Shown here in pieces: positions 15,972 through 24,969 of a stretch of 64,000 bases of DNA (its first letter is position 1; each line of letters begins with the position of its first letter). The translations under genes were made by a program, and so were the position numbers. The stretch is from Variovorax sp. SG517 (GTDB lineage: Bacteria > Pseudomonadota > Gammaproteobacteria > Burkholderiales > Burkholderiaceae_C), in contig NZ_JABMJG010000001.1 of assembly GCF_013376045.1 (NCBI RefSeq), forward strand, positions 868,001 through 932,000, written 5' to 3'. The notes under the pieces were generated by a model. It ran no database searches. It saw nothing but the letters and a program-made list of their open reading frames with translations, and was not told where the DNA came from.

Positions 15972-16511
15972 TCAGCCTCGCTTTATCTTGTCTTGCTCGA
16001 TGGCATGCAACATCCGTCGTGCTCGACCCCCAGTCCAACGATCCTTGCGGGTCGAGATCTCGCGAACGCGAGCGGCGAACTCATCGTCCGCCCATCGAAC
16101 AGCAAGCCGGCAATCGTGACAAAACCGTCCTGTAGAAGGCCTGCGTGTCAACGACGTCAACAGACTCCTCAACACGCTGCTGCGTTCCTGTTCGGATAGA
16201 TCGCTCTGCTTCAGCAGATGGCACAGTCGATCGCGCAGGTAGCCGGATCGGAAAAACCGCGGCCCCATTTCGATGTAAAGAATGGCCGATTCGCGCCATG
16301 CTCCCTTGCCTTGGAGAACCCCTTCCCGCGCCTCATCACTCCACAACTCGAACACAGGGCTCTCATAGCTGCGAAAGCGTTCGGCTGCCACCTTCCAGGC
16401 AGTCCATGCCGATACGGAACGTCCGCGTTGCGTGAAGGCCTCTTGCAACGCCAGCTCCCGACGCTTCAGTTCAGCTTCAGTTTGTCGAGTGCACCTGTGA
16501 TCGATCTTCAT
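15972..16511 (-). CDS. Uncharacterised protein in the RNA-repair operon
   Basis: A 179-residue basic, helix-rich soluble protein that I do not recognise. It begins M-K-I-D-H-R-C-T-R-Q-T-E-A-E-L-K-R-R-E-L. It carries one C-H-D-C pair (R-F-C-H-D-C-R-L) near residue 131, which alone would not make a full zinc site. Residues 50-110 look like paired helices, and the C terminus is again rich in Lys and Arg. It sits 36 bases after rtcB and five bases before the zinc-ribbon gene, so the two small proteins are likely made together. No signal peptide or membrane segment is seen. Confidence 0.65.
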   Translation of the reverse strand: MKIDHRCTRQTEAELKRRELALQEAFTQRGRSVSAWTAWKVAAERFRSYESPVFELWSDEAREGVLQGKGAWRESAILYIEMGPRFFRSGYLRDRLCHLLKQSDLSEQERSSVLRSLLTSLTRRPSTGRFCHDCRLAVRWADDEFAARVREISTRKDRWTGGRARRMLHAIEQDKIKRG

Positions 16512-16547
16512 CTTGGCCCTCCTGCGCCGGCCTCGATGGACGGCCGG

Positions 16548-17777
16548 CTATCCCTTCACGCATACGACCTGCTTGAGCGTGTAGACCACCTCCACCAGGT
16601 CCTTCTGCGCATCCATCACCGCGTCGATGTCCTTGTAGGCCATCGGGATCTCGTCGATCACGTCGGCGTCCTTTCGGCATTCCACGCCTTCGGTCGCGGC
16701 GATCTGGTCGGCCACCGTGTAGAGCTTCTTCGCCTTGGTACGGCTCATCTTTCGACCGGCGCCGTGGCTGCAGCTCATGAAGCTCTCGGGGTTGCCCTTT
16801 CCGCGCACGATGTAGCTCTTGGCGCCCATGCTTCCGGGAATGATCCCCAGCTCGCCGGCCTTGGCGCTCACCGCGCCCTTGCGGGTCACGAGCACGTCTT
16901 CACCGAAGTGCGTCTCGCGGCTCACGTAGTTGTGGTGGCAGTTCACCGCTTCCACGTGCGCCTCGAAGGGCTTGGTGATGACCTTGCGCGCGGCCGCGAC
17001 CACGCGCTGCATCATCACTTCGCGGTTCGCTCGCGCGAACTTCTGGGCCCAGCCCACCGCGCGCACGTAGTCGCCGAAGTACTTGGCGCCCTCTTCGAAG
17101 TACGCCAGGTCCTGGTCGGGCAGGTTGCGCTGGTGCTGCTCGGCATCCTTCTTCGCGAGTTCGATGAAGTGCGTGCCGATGGCATTGCCCACGCCGCGCG
17201 AACCCGAGTGCAGCATGAACCACACGGAGCCGGCTTCGTCCAGGCACACCTCGATGAAGTGGTTGCCCGTACCCAGCGTTCCCAGGTGCTTGTGGTTGTT
17301 GGTGTTCTTCAGGCGCGGGTAGTCCTCGCAGATCGCGTCGAACTCGTCCACCAGCCCGGCCCAGGCCACGTCGGTCTCGTTGGGAGGGGTCTCCCACGAG
17401 CCCTTGTCGCGGCCCATGCGCTTGGGGTTGGATCCGTGCGGCACGGCCTTCTCGATCGCCGAGCGCAGCGGCGCCAGGTTGTCGGGCAGATCGTTGGCAT
17501 GCAGCGTGGTCTTGCACGCCATCATTCCGCAGCCGATGTCCACGCCCACCGCGGCCGGGATGATGGCCTTGAAGGTCGGGATCACCGAGCCCACCGTCGC
17601 GCCGATGCCGTAGTGCACGTCGGGCATGGCCGCGATGTGCTTGAACACGATGGGCAGGCGGGCTGCGTTCTCGAGCTGCTTCTGCGCCTCGTCCTCCACG
17701 GGCACGCCGCGGGTCCACATCTTCACGGGAACGCCGTTGGCGACTTCGTGCAGGTTGTAGTTCTTGCTCTGTTCCAT
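16548..17777 (-). CDS. rtcB: RNA-splicing ligase RtcB
   Basis: A 409-residue RtcB that joins RNA 2',3'-cyclic phosphate (or 3'-phosphate) ends to 5'-OH ends using GTP and Mn2+. The metal residues are visible in D80-I-G-C83-G and in the T-G-N-H-F-I-E and H-S-G-S-R-G segments, and the guanylated histidine lies in M-S-C-S-H-G-A-G-R. The ATG at 17777 starts the conserved M-E-Q-S-K-N-Y, preceded by a purine-rich GAGAGAGAAAG stretch acting as the ribosome-binding site. The 3' half of a tRNA lies 53 bases upstream, probably on the same transcript. It is the core ligase of the operon and pairs functionally with RtcA. Confidence 0.95.
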   Translation of the reverse strand: MEQSKNYNLHEVANGVPVKMWTRGVPVEDEAQKQLENAARLPIVFKHIAAMPDVHYGIGATVGSVIPTFKAIIPAAVGVDIGCGMMACKTTLHANDLPDNLAPLRSAIEKAVPHGSNPKRMGRDKGSWETPPNETDVAWAGLVDEFDAICEDYPRLKNTNNHKHLGTLGTGNHFIEVCLDEAGSVWFMLHSGSRGVGNAIGTHFIELAKKDAEQHQRNLPDQDLAYFEEGAKYFGDYVRAVGWAQKFARANREVMMQRVVAAARKVITKPFEAHVEAVNCHHNYVSRETHFGEDVLVTRKGAVSAKAGELGIIPGSMGAKSYIVRGKGNPESFMSCSHGAGRKMSRTKAKKLYTVADQIAATEGVECRKDADVIDEIPMAYKDIDAVMDAQKDLVEVVYTLKQVVCVKG

Positions 17778-17829
17778 TTTTCTTTCTCTCTCTCTTTGGC
17801 TATCTATCCATTCATTCTTCACGAACGTC

Positions 17830-17857
17830 TGGTGGACACGGCGGGATTCGAACCCGC
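17830..17857 (-). ncRNA. tRNA-like 3' half (T-arm, acceptor strand and encoded CCA)
   Basis: Read on the minus strand, a perfect T-arm (GCGGG, loop TTCGAAT, CCCGC) is followed by the 7-base CGTGTCC, an A in the discriminator position and an encoded CCA. No anticodon arm can be built from the bases just upstream, so this is a 3' tRNA half, not a whole tRNA. It lies between the slipin and rtcB genes within the presumed operon transcript. tRNA-like pieces are a known companion of rtc operons. It may serve as a substrate or decoy, or be a tRNA relic. Confidence 0.65.
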
Positions 17858-18083
17858 ATCAATACGGCGACCGCGGTGTTTCAATCCAGCGGCCCAGTCG
17901 ACGATTGGAAACGCGCGCCAGTGACAGACCCGTCATCGGAGCCAGCACCTGCATCCTCAACCTTGCTCGTCGACCGACTTGCCCGCCGTACCTGGTCTTA
18001 CCCAGGCTGCCGGCAATATCAACATTTTTGGCAGTGGCGCTCCCTTCTGTGCCTGCGTGCCCGTATCCCTTTCTTCCCGTCGC
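17858..18083 (-). other. Non-coding spacer between slipin gene and the tRNA 3' half
   Basis: Together with the tRNA half, this makes about 300 bases without a gene between slipin and rtcB. The minus strand holds a small hairpin (CCTGG, GTAAGA, CCAGG near 17990-18005). I see no ribosome-binding site with an open frame of family character. The conserved position inside an operon suggests it belongs to a structured RNA that ends with the CCA-bearing element. Confidence 0.4.
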
Positions 18084-19235
18084 TCAGGAGCCGTTCGGCC
18101 GCAGCGTCACCAGCCCGTTGAGCACCTGGTCCAGACCGCCGACCACCGAGATCTTGTCGATCCGCTCGGCCACGCGTTCCAGCGTTTCGAGTTCCTTCAT
18201 CCGCAATGCGACGGGGTTGCCCTCCATCACCTTGGCGGTGTTCAGCAGCGAACGCGTGGCCGCGGTTTCCTCGCGGCGACGGATCACGTTGGCCTGGGCC
18301 GACTTCTCGGCCTCCACCACCTGGGCGAGGATGGTCTTCATCTCGCCCGGCAGGATGATGTCCTTCACGCCCACGCTCTCCAGCGCGATGCCAGTGCCTT
18401 CCAGTCGCTCGCGCACCTGCGCCAGCACCGTCTGGTCGATCGCCGCCTTGTTTTCCAACAGGGCATCGAGCGTCTGTTCGCCGACCGCGGCACGCAGACC
18501 GAACTGCAGCTCGCGATACACATGCTCGGCGGGCTTGGGCATCTGCGCCATGGCCTGGCGCACATCGGTGAAGCGCCACACCGCCGACATGTTCAAACGC
18601 AGGCCCACCTTGTCGCGGGTCAGTATTTCCTGCCCGCTCACTTCGGCGATCTGCGAGCGCAAATCCACGCAGCTCACTGCCACTTGGCGATTGAAGCGCC
18701 AGAAACCGTGGTTCCCCGGCGGCAGCAAGGCCTGCATCTGTCCTTCGAGCGTCAACACGCCGGCATGGAACTCCGGCACCTGCACCAGCAGTACGCCTTC
18801 GAGCCCCTGCACCGCACGCGGACGCAGCGCCACGCTCTGCAGCTTTGCCAGCAACTCGGCCGGCAGGCGCGCATCTGCGGCCAGGTCGATCACATCGATG
18901 CGCTGCTCGCGCAGGCCGCGCCAATACAGCTTTCGCGTCGCGGGCGGCAGGATCTGCACGAGCACGCCGTCTTCATGGCGCAGGCCGACCTGGGTCTCGC
19001 CCAGCGCCACCTGCACGAACTCGCGCTCGACCAGCTCGGGCTCGCGCGCCAGGAAGTAGTCGGCCAGCTCATGCTCGAACACCGGCTCGGCAAGCGAGAA
19101 GCGCTGCAGCTGGACGGCATCGAAGCCCGCGAACACGCGGTGCTTTCCCGGGCCGAGTAACCGCTCGAAATCGCCGTTTCGCAGCAGCAGCGCGCGTTCG
19201 TTCTTCTTGATGGTGTATTGGTTGAAACCCAGCAT
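18084..19235 (-). CDS. Slipin (SPFH/band 7 domain protein)
   Basis: A 383-residue slipin. The SPFH domain occupies roughly residues 180-330 with V-S-C-V-D-L-R, then D-K-V-G-L-R-L-N-M-S and the coiled-coil V-E-A-E-K-S-A-Q-A-N-V-I-R-R-R-E-E-T-A-A-T-R-S-style region, typical of proteins that form oligomeric membrane-associated scaffolds. An unusually long N-terminal part precedes it and no strong membrane segment is seen, unlike standard stomatins. GGAGAAG sits seven bases before the ATG. Slipins recur beside rtcBA in proteobacteria, but their task in RNA repair is not known. It is the first protein gene after the sigma-54 promoter and the structured leader. Confidence 0.85.
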   Translation of the reverse strand: MLGFNQYTIKKNERALLLRNGDFERLLGPGKHRVFAGFDAVQLQRFSLAEPVFEHELADYFLAREPELVEREFVQVALGETQVGLRHEDGVLVQILPPATRKLYWRGLREQRIDVIDLAADARLPAELLAKLQSVALRPRAVQGLEGVLLVQVPEFHAGVLTLEGQMQALLPPGNHGFWRFNRQVAVSCVDLRSQIAEVSGQEILTRDKVGLRLNMSAVWRFTDVRQAMAQMPKPAEHVYRELQFGLRAAVGEQTLDALLENKAAIDQTVLAQVRERLEGTGIALESVGVKDIILPGEMKTILAQVVEAEKSAQANVIRRREETAATRSLLNTAKVMEGNPVALRMKELETLERVAERIDKISVVGGLDQVLNGLVTLRPNGS

Positions 19236-19499
19236 TTTTTCTTCTCCTCTGTTGTTCGGTCCGGCTGTTCGTTCGGTTCGTTCCTTCGTTCGCTCAGCCA
19301 GTCAATCGGTCATCACTTCATCAATCAATCGAGGCCCTCGAAGGGCAGGCGGCGGACACTGCGGCAGCCAAGGCCTGACATGCAGCGGTCGCGCGGTCCG
19401 ATCAGTGCCTCCCTCGTTGCATGCGCAACGCCGTCACTTCCCTCGCCGTCGATGGCCACACGCAGTTCCTTGCCACGCACGCGGTGCGCAAGCCGCCTG
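19236..19499 (-). other. 5' leader of the slipin gene, no gene seen
   Basis: The stretch nearest slipin (19247-19300) is low-complexity with repeated GTTCG on the plus strand (CGAAC on the transcribed strand). The rest is mixed sequence with G/C-rich short stems. I find no convincing open frame; those present overlap in several frames without family resemblance. Confidence 0.4.
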
Positions 19500-19608
19500 C
19501 GCTTGGCACGGTGTCGCGCGCCGCAGGGTTCGAGCCCTGCGCCATCGCTCCGGTGTGCCGGGGCGGGGGGCTTTCGCCCCATCAGATGGCGGTGCGAGCA
19601 CCGCCAGG
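19500..19608 (-). ncRNA. Hairpin-rich leader RNA segment of the rtc operon
   Basis: On the minus strand four compact hairpins follow the tRNA-like element: GGCGGTG-CTCG-CACCGCC (19588-19605), GGGGC-GAAA-GCCCC with a GNRA tetraloop (19567-19580), CCGG-CACA-CCGG (19550-19561), and CGCAGGG-CTCGAA-CCCTGCG (19522-19541), which resembles a T-arm with a loop one base short. This density of stable stems, and the GNRA loop on the transcribed strand only, point to a functional structured RNA. Confidence 0.5.
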
Positions 19609-19677
19609 GTTTTTCGCGGGAATCGAACCCACAACGCCGTGTGGTTAGCACGGTGCTCAACCATGAGCAGAACTGAA
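19609..19677 (-). ncRNA. tRNA-like element with three canonical arms but no acceptor stem
   Basis: On the minus strand: D-stem GCTC/GAGC with loop ATGGTT, one spacer base, anticodon stem CCGTG/CACGG with 7-base loop CTAACCA (anticodon would be AAC), 4-base variable loop, and T-arm GTGGG-TTCGATT-CCCGC. Spacings are those of a real tRNA. The 5' seven bases (TTCAGTT) and 3' seven (GAAAAAC) do not pair, and no CCA follows, so it cannot be charged as a normal tRNA; AAC would also be an unusual anticodon for bacterial valine tRNA. The 5' strand can pair with an upstream AACTGAA instead (hairpin 19671-19689). Bacterial Y RNAs found beside rtc genes also mimic tRNAs. Confidence 0.65.
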
Positions 19678-19805
19678 TCAAGTTCAGTTGCCAGCCAGTT
19701 CAACAGCGGCATACCGCGAGCCCAAGACAGGATCTGGCCTGCGGCACCGGGCCGCTTTCACGCGGCACCTGCGAGCGGATGAACTGCATCCGACGGGTTG
19801 TCTAT

Positions 19806-19821
19806 TGCAGCCAGCGTGCCA
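19806..19821 (-). promoter_or_regulatory. Sigma-54 promoter of the RNA-repair operon
   Basis: The minus strand reads TGGCACGCTGGCTGCA. Against the -24/-12 consensus TGGCACG-N4-TTGCA it misses one base and keeps GG and GC at the exact spacing. Transcription would start near 19795, run through the tRNA-like leader and into slipin and rtcB. RtcR, encoded just upstream in the opposite direction, is the expected activator. Confidence 0.75.
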
Positions 19822-19923
19822 GGCGACGGGAAGAGAAGCAAAAAAGCGCTCGAAACTCATGCAAGCCATTGATATGAATAGATAAATTCTTTTTCCTCGC
19901 TCGACTCGCGCCTTGTTCAATCT

Positions 19924-19959
19924 GCTAGCATTCAGAAAATTTCTATAAATTCAGCTAGC
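19924..19959 (+). promoter_or_regulatory. rtcR promoter region with paired GCTAGC palindromes
   Basis: An A/T-rich island, unlike its surroundings, carries GCTAGC-ATTCAG and ATTCA-GCTAGC 30 bases apart, with TATAAA (19944-19949) between them as a -10 candidate for rtcR. No matching -35 is evident. The two palindromes, three helical turns apart, may bind RtcR or another dimer. Confidence 0.4.
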
Positions 19960-19968
19960 TTTTTATTC

Positions 19969-21573
<1,605 letters not shown>

Positions 21574-21589
21574 GCTATCCTCCGCCGCG

Positions 21590-22450
21590 ATGGCCATCTC
21601 CGCATTCGCCGTGAAAGTCCCCGCAGCCGAGCCCCTGGTCGCAGACCTGCGGCATCGCTACGACGCGACGGCGGCACAGGGAGTGCCGGCGCACATCACG
21701 GTGCTCGTTCCCTTCATGGACCCCTCGCTGATCAGCGCCGACGTGCTGCAACGCGCGCAGCAGGCACTGGGCAGGACGCCGGCATTCGACTTCACCCTGC
21801 GCGAGGTCGGACGCTTTCCCGAAACCGCCTACCTTGCGCCGGAGCCCGCCGCGCCCTTCATCGAGATGACTCTGGCGCTGGCGGAGGCATTTCCCGGCTT
21901 CCCTCCTTACGGCGGCGAGCACGAGGGCGTCGTCCCGCACCTGACGGTGGCGCACGGCAGTGCGGCCGACGCGGGCGCGGCCGCCATCGAGCTCCAGTCG
22001 CGCCTCGTCGCATCAGCCACCGTGCGCGCGGCATGCACGGAAGTCACGCTGATGGAGAACTCATCGGGCAACTGGCGCGACATGCACGTCTTCCAGCTGC
22101 CTCAAGCCCCCGAACGCCCCATGCGCAACGTCCTCTTCATCTGCAGTCGCAACCAATGGCGCAGCCCGACGGCGGAGCAGCTCTGGCGCCGGCATCCGCT
22201 GGTCTCCGCGCGCTCCGCCGGCACCAGTCCGAATGCGCGGCACCGGGTCTCCGTCGACGACATCGAATGGGCCGACGTGATCCTGGTGATGGAAGAGAAG
22301 CACAAGTCGCGGCTCGCGGCCGAGTTCTCGCGGATGCTGGCGCACAAGCCCGTCCACGTGCTCGACATTCCCGACGAATACAAATACATGGACCCCGAAC
22401 TGATAGAAGAACTCCAACGCTCGGTCGGGTCCATCCTCGAAATCGATTGA
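21590..22450 (+). CDS. Fusion of 2H phosphoesterase (LigT-like) and CX5R phosphatase domain
   Basis: A 286-residue two-domain protein. Residues 1-172 are a 2H phosphoesterase with both catalytic motifs, H35-I-T37 and H117-L-T119; family members open 2',3'-cyclic phosphates or cleave 2'-5' bonds in RNA. Residues 178-286 are a small tyrosine-phosphatase-like domain (COG4551 type): M-R-N-V-L-F-I-C185-S-R-N-Q-W-R191-S with the CX5R loop and an Asp pair in L-D-I-P-D-E-Y for the general acid. The two are in one continuous frame; an internal ATG at codon 178 could also give the phosphatase alone. It starts 17 bases after rtcR. Together the domains could open a cyclic phosphate and then remove the remaining terminal phosphate. 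That is inference. Confidence 0.85.
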   Translation: MAISAFAVKVPAAEPLVADLRHRYDATAAQGVPAHITVLVPFMDPSLISADVLQRAQQALGRTPAFDFTLREVGRFPETAYLAPEPAAPFIEMTLALAEAFPGFPPYGGEHEGVVPHLTVAHGSAADAGAAAIELQSRLVASATVRAACTEVTLMENSSGNWRDMHVFQLPQAPERPMRNVLFICSRNQWRSPTAEQLWRRHPLVSARSAGTSPNARHRVSVDDIEWADVILVMEEKHKSRLAAEFSRMLAHKPVHVLDIPDEYKYMDPELIEELQRSVGSILEID

Positions 22451-22454
22451 ACCC

Positions 22455-23033
22455 ATGCCAGAAATCTACATAAGCACCGACGTCGAATCCGACGGCCCCA
22501 TTCCCGGCCCGAACTCGATGCTCAGCTTCGGCTCGGCCGCCTACACGGCCGACAAGCAGCTCGTTTCCACCTTCAGCGCCAACCTGCACACGCTGCCCGG
22601 CGCGGAGCCCGACCCCAAGACCGCCGCGTGGTGGAAGACCCAGCCCGAGGCCTGGGCCGCATGCCGCGCCGACCTGCAGGAGCCGGCCCACGCCATGAAG
22701 AGCTACGTGAGCTGGCTCAAGGGCCTGCATGCGCGGCCGGTGTTCGTCGCGTATCCGGCGGGCTTCGACTTCCTGTTCGTCTACTGGTACCTGATGCGCT
22801 TCGCGGGCGAGAGCCCGTTCAGCCACTCGGCGCTCGACGTGAAGTCGTTCGCGATGGCGATGCTCAGGCTCGACTACCGCGACAGCACCAAGCGCGCGAT
22901 GCCGCGCCGCTGGTTCGACGCCGGCCTGCCGCACTCGCACGTGGCGCTGGACGACGCCATCGAGCAAGGCGCGCTCTTCTGCAACATGCTCGCGGAAAAC
23001 CGCGCGGCAGTCGCCAGCGGGAAGCCCGCATGA
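22455..23033 (+). CDS. DnaQ-like 3'-5' exonuclease (DEDDh)
   Basis: A 192-residue exonuclease-fold protein. The catalytic set is visible: D9-V-E11 in the first strand, D105 in Y-P-A-G-F-D-F, and H162-V-A-L-D-D167 near the C terminus (HxxxxD, the DEDDh class). The sequence is shorter and simpler than Pol III epsilon and closer to stand-alone exonucleases acting on RNA or DNA 3' ends. It starts four bases after the 2H-phosphatase fusion and its stop overlaps the start of the next gene (ATGA), so it is co-translated in the rtcR operon. Trimming of damaged RNA 3' ends before RtcB ligation would fit this setting. Confidence 0.85.
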   Translation: MPEIYISTDVESDGPIPGPNSMLSFGSAAYTADKQLVSTFSANLHTLPGAEPDPKTAAWWKTQPEAWAACRADLQEPAHAMKSYVSWLKGLHARPVFVAYPAGFDFLFVYWYLMRFAGESPFSHSALDVKSFAMAMLRLDYRDSTKRAMPRRWFDAGLPHSHVALDDAIEQGALFCNMLAENRAAVASGKPA

Positions 23034-23890
23034 AGGGCGGCGCTGTGCGGCGCTGGCTCGGACGACTGGCGATGTGCACGCTGCCGTTCGTGCTCGGCGG
23101 CTGCGTGCAGTCGATGTTCTATTACCCCGACAACGTGCGCTACGAGACGCCCGACGCACTGGGCATGCGCTACGAGAGCGTGCAGTTCACCAGTGCCGAC
23201 GGCACGCGCCTGAGCGGCTGGTTCCTGCCGGCGGAGAACCGCCAGAACCCGAAGGAAGCCAAGGGCACGGTGGTGCACTTTCACGGCAACGCGCAGAACA
23301 TGAGCACGCACTGGCGCTTCGTGGCCTGGCTGCCCAAGCGCGACTACAACGTGTTCGTCTTCGACTACCGCGGCTACGGCCAGTCCGAAGGAAAGCCGGA
23401 GCCCAAGGGCGTGTTCGAGGACTCCAACGCCGCGCTGAACTACGTGCGCTCGCGCGGCGACATCGACCCCGAGCGGCTGTTCGTCTTCGGCCAGAGCCTG
23501 GGCGGCACGAACGCCATCGCGGTGATGGGCGCGGGCAACCGCGCGGGCGTGAAGGCGGCGGCCATCGAGTCGACCTTCTATTCCTATTCGTCGATCGCCA
23601 ACGACAAGCTCAAGGGCGCCGGCCTTCTGGTGAGCGACGAGTACGCGGCGTCGAGGTACGTCGCTGCCGTGTCGCCCATTCCGCTGCTGCTGATCCACGG
23701 CACGGCCGACCAGGTGATCCCGCTCGCGCATTCGAAGCGCCTGCTGGCCGATGCACGCGAGCCCAAGCGGCTGATCGAAGTGCCGGGCGCGGCGCACCTC
23801 GAGCCGATGACGGCGCTGCGCTACGGCGCCGCCTACCGCAAGGCGCTGACCGAGTTCTTCGAGTCGGCGCAGCATCCGATGCAGCAGTGA
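23030..23890 (+). CDS. Alpha/beta hydrolase lipoprotein
   Basis: A 286-residue serine hydrolase with a lipoprotein signal (L-P-F-V-L-G-G-C, lipidated at Cys24). The hydrolase core is intact: oxyanion region H-F-H-G-N-A, nucleophile elbow G-Q-S-L-G-G, acid in H-G-T-A-D-Q-V-I-P and His in G-A-A-H-L-E-P. It resembles BEM46/YfhR-type hydrolases, usually of unknown substrate and membrane-attached. It overlaps the exonuclease stop by four bases (ATGA), so it is co-transcribed with rtcR, although a periplasmic lipoprotein has no evident part in RNA repair. Confidence 0.85.
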   Translation: MKGGAVRRWLGRLAMCTLPFVLGGCVQSMFYYPDNVRYETPDALGMRYESVQFTSADGTRLSGWFLPAENRQNPKEAKGTVVHFHGNAQNMSTHWRFVAWLPKRDYNVFVFDYRGYGQSEGKPEPKGVFEDSNAALNYVRSRGDIDPERLFVFGQSLGGTNAIAVMGAGNRAGVKAAAIESTFYSYSSIANDKLKGAGLLVSDEYAASRYVAAVSPIPLLLIHGTADQVIPLAHSKRLLADAREPKRLIEVPGAAHLEPMTALRYGAAYRKALTEFFESAQHPMQQ

Positions 23891-23900
23891 CGACACAGCC

Positions 23901-24839
23901 ATGAAGCATTTCGACGAAGCCGCCACCCGCGCGCCGCTGGGTTTCGATCGGCTGGTGCCCGCGCTGCGCGCGGCCTTCGCGGCCGGAGCCCAGGTGCCGC
24001 CGCGCCATGTGCACGCCATCGAAGCCGACGGGAGCAAGGGCACCGTGCTCATCATGCCGGCCTGGAGCGACGCGGGCTTCCTGGGCATCAAGACCATCAA
24101 CATCTTTCCCGGCAACAGCGCGCAGGGCCTGCCCGGCCTGCATGCGACCTATGTGCTGTACGACGCCCGCACCGGCGTGCCGCTGGCGATGATGGACGGC
24201 AACGAGATCACCGCTCGCCGCACGGCGGCGGCCTCGGCGCTGGGCGCGTCCTTCCTGGCGCGGCCGGATTCGCGCAGGCTGCTGGTGCTGGGCACCGGAC
24301 GCATCGCGCGCATGCTGCCCGCGGCGCACGCGAGCGTGCGCCCCATCGACGAACTGTGGGTGTGGAACCATCGGCCGGAAGGCGCGGAGGCCCTGGCGGC
24401 GCAATGGCGCGCCGAGGGCTGGAACGCCCGGGCGGCCACCGACCTGGAAGCCGCCGTGCGGGAGGCCGACATCGTGAGCTGCGCCACGCTGGCCACCGCG
24501 CCGCTGGTGCGCGGTGAATGGCTGGCACCGGGCTCGCACCTGGACCTGATCGGCAGCTTCACCCCCGCCATGCGCGAGGCCGACGTGCACTGCTTCGCGA
24601 GCGCGCACGTCTGTATCGACACCGAAGAGGCACTGCAGAAATCCGGCGACCTGCTCGACGCGATGGCTGCCGGCACGCTGCGTGCCGAGGATGTCCGGGG
24701 CACGCTCGCCACGCTATGCCGCCCGGAACAGCCCGGCCGACCGAACGAGCCCGCGCGCACGGTATTCAAGGCCGTCGGGAGCGCCCTGGAGGACCTGACC
24801 GCCGCCACGCTGGTGTGGCAGTCGAGCGACATCGACTAA
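23901..24839 (+). CDS. Ornithine cyclodeaminase/mu-crystallin family protein
   Basis: A 312-residue NAD(P)-binding protein of this family. Residues 55-75 contain K-T-I-N-I-F-P-G-N, residues 95-115 D-G-N-E-I-T-A-R-R-T-A-A-A-S-A-L, the substrate-carboxylate loop, and the dinucleotide site is L-V-L-G-T-G-R-I-A. Members are ornithine cyclodeaminases, alanine dehydrogenases or delta-1-pyrroline-2-carboxylate reductases; the latter is the commonest role for proteins of this kind in proteobacteria (proline and hydroxyproline handling). It begins ten bases after the hydrolase stop and probably ends the rtcR transcript. Confidence 0.85.
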   Translation: MKHFDEAATRAPLGFDRLVPALRAAFAAGAQVPPRHVHAIEADGSKGTVLIMPAWSDAGFLGIKTINIFPGNSAQGLPGLHATYVLYDARTGVPLAMMDGNEITARRTAAASALGASFLARPDSRRLLVLGTGRIARMLPAAHASVRPIDELWVWNHRPEGAEALAAQWRAEGWNARAATDLEAAVREADIVSCATLATAPLVRGEWLAPGSHLDLIGSFTPAMREADVHCFASAHVCIDTEEALQKSGDLLDAMAAGTLRAEDVRGTLATLCRPEQPGRPNEPARTVFKAVGSALEDLTAATLVWQSSDID

Positions 24840-24856
24840 TCCTTATGGCCTAGTTT

Positions 24857-24880
24857 GAATCCCTCCGGAGCGGGTTTTCC
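24857..24880 (+). terminator. Weak terminator-like hairpin after the cyclodeaminase-like gene
   Basis: CCCTCCGGAGCGGG can fold on its CTCCGGAG core and is followed by TTTT. The stem is imperfect, so this is a tentative call. Confidence 0.35.
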
Positions 24881-24969
24881 TACATCTGGATACGTCGTGT
24901 AGCCAATAGCGCACAGGGCGCATCGCGCGTACCGTGGCACCTGACACCATCGACTCGGGGGGTCGCCAC

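Noticed and set aside
17830..18062. Complete tRNA with a large insertion, using GGGCACG at 18056-18062 (minus) as the 5' acceptor strand
   Set aside because: The seven bases do pair with CGTGTCC (one G-U), but a match of this quality is fairly likely by chance in a gap of this size, and no D-arm or anticodon arm could be placed after it.
19247..19300. Possible small repeat array (GTTCG units) before slipin
   Set aside because: Irregular low-complexity sequence with no fixed unit length; not a CRISPR or iteron array.
19609..19677. Functional valine tRNA with anticodon AAC
   Set aside because: The acceptor strands do not pair, no CCA follows and AAC is not a usual bacterial valine anticodon; I keep it as a tRNA-like RNA.
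19690..19725. TGGCAACTGAACTTGA as a second sigma-54 promoter for the rtc operon
   Set aside because: The -24 to -12 spacing is off by one base and the GC at -12 is missing; the site at 19806 is far better.
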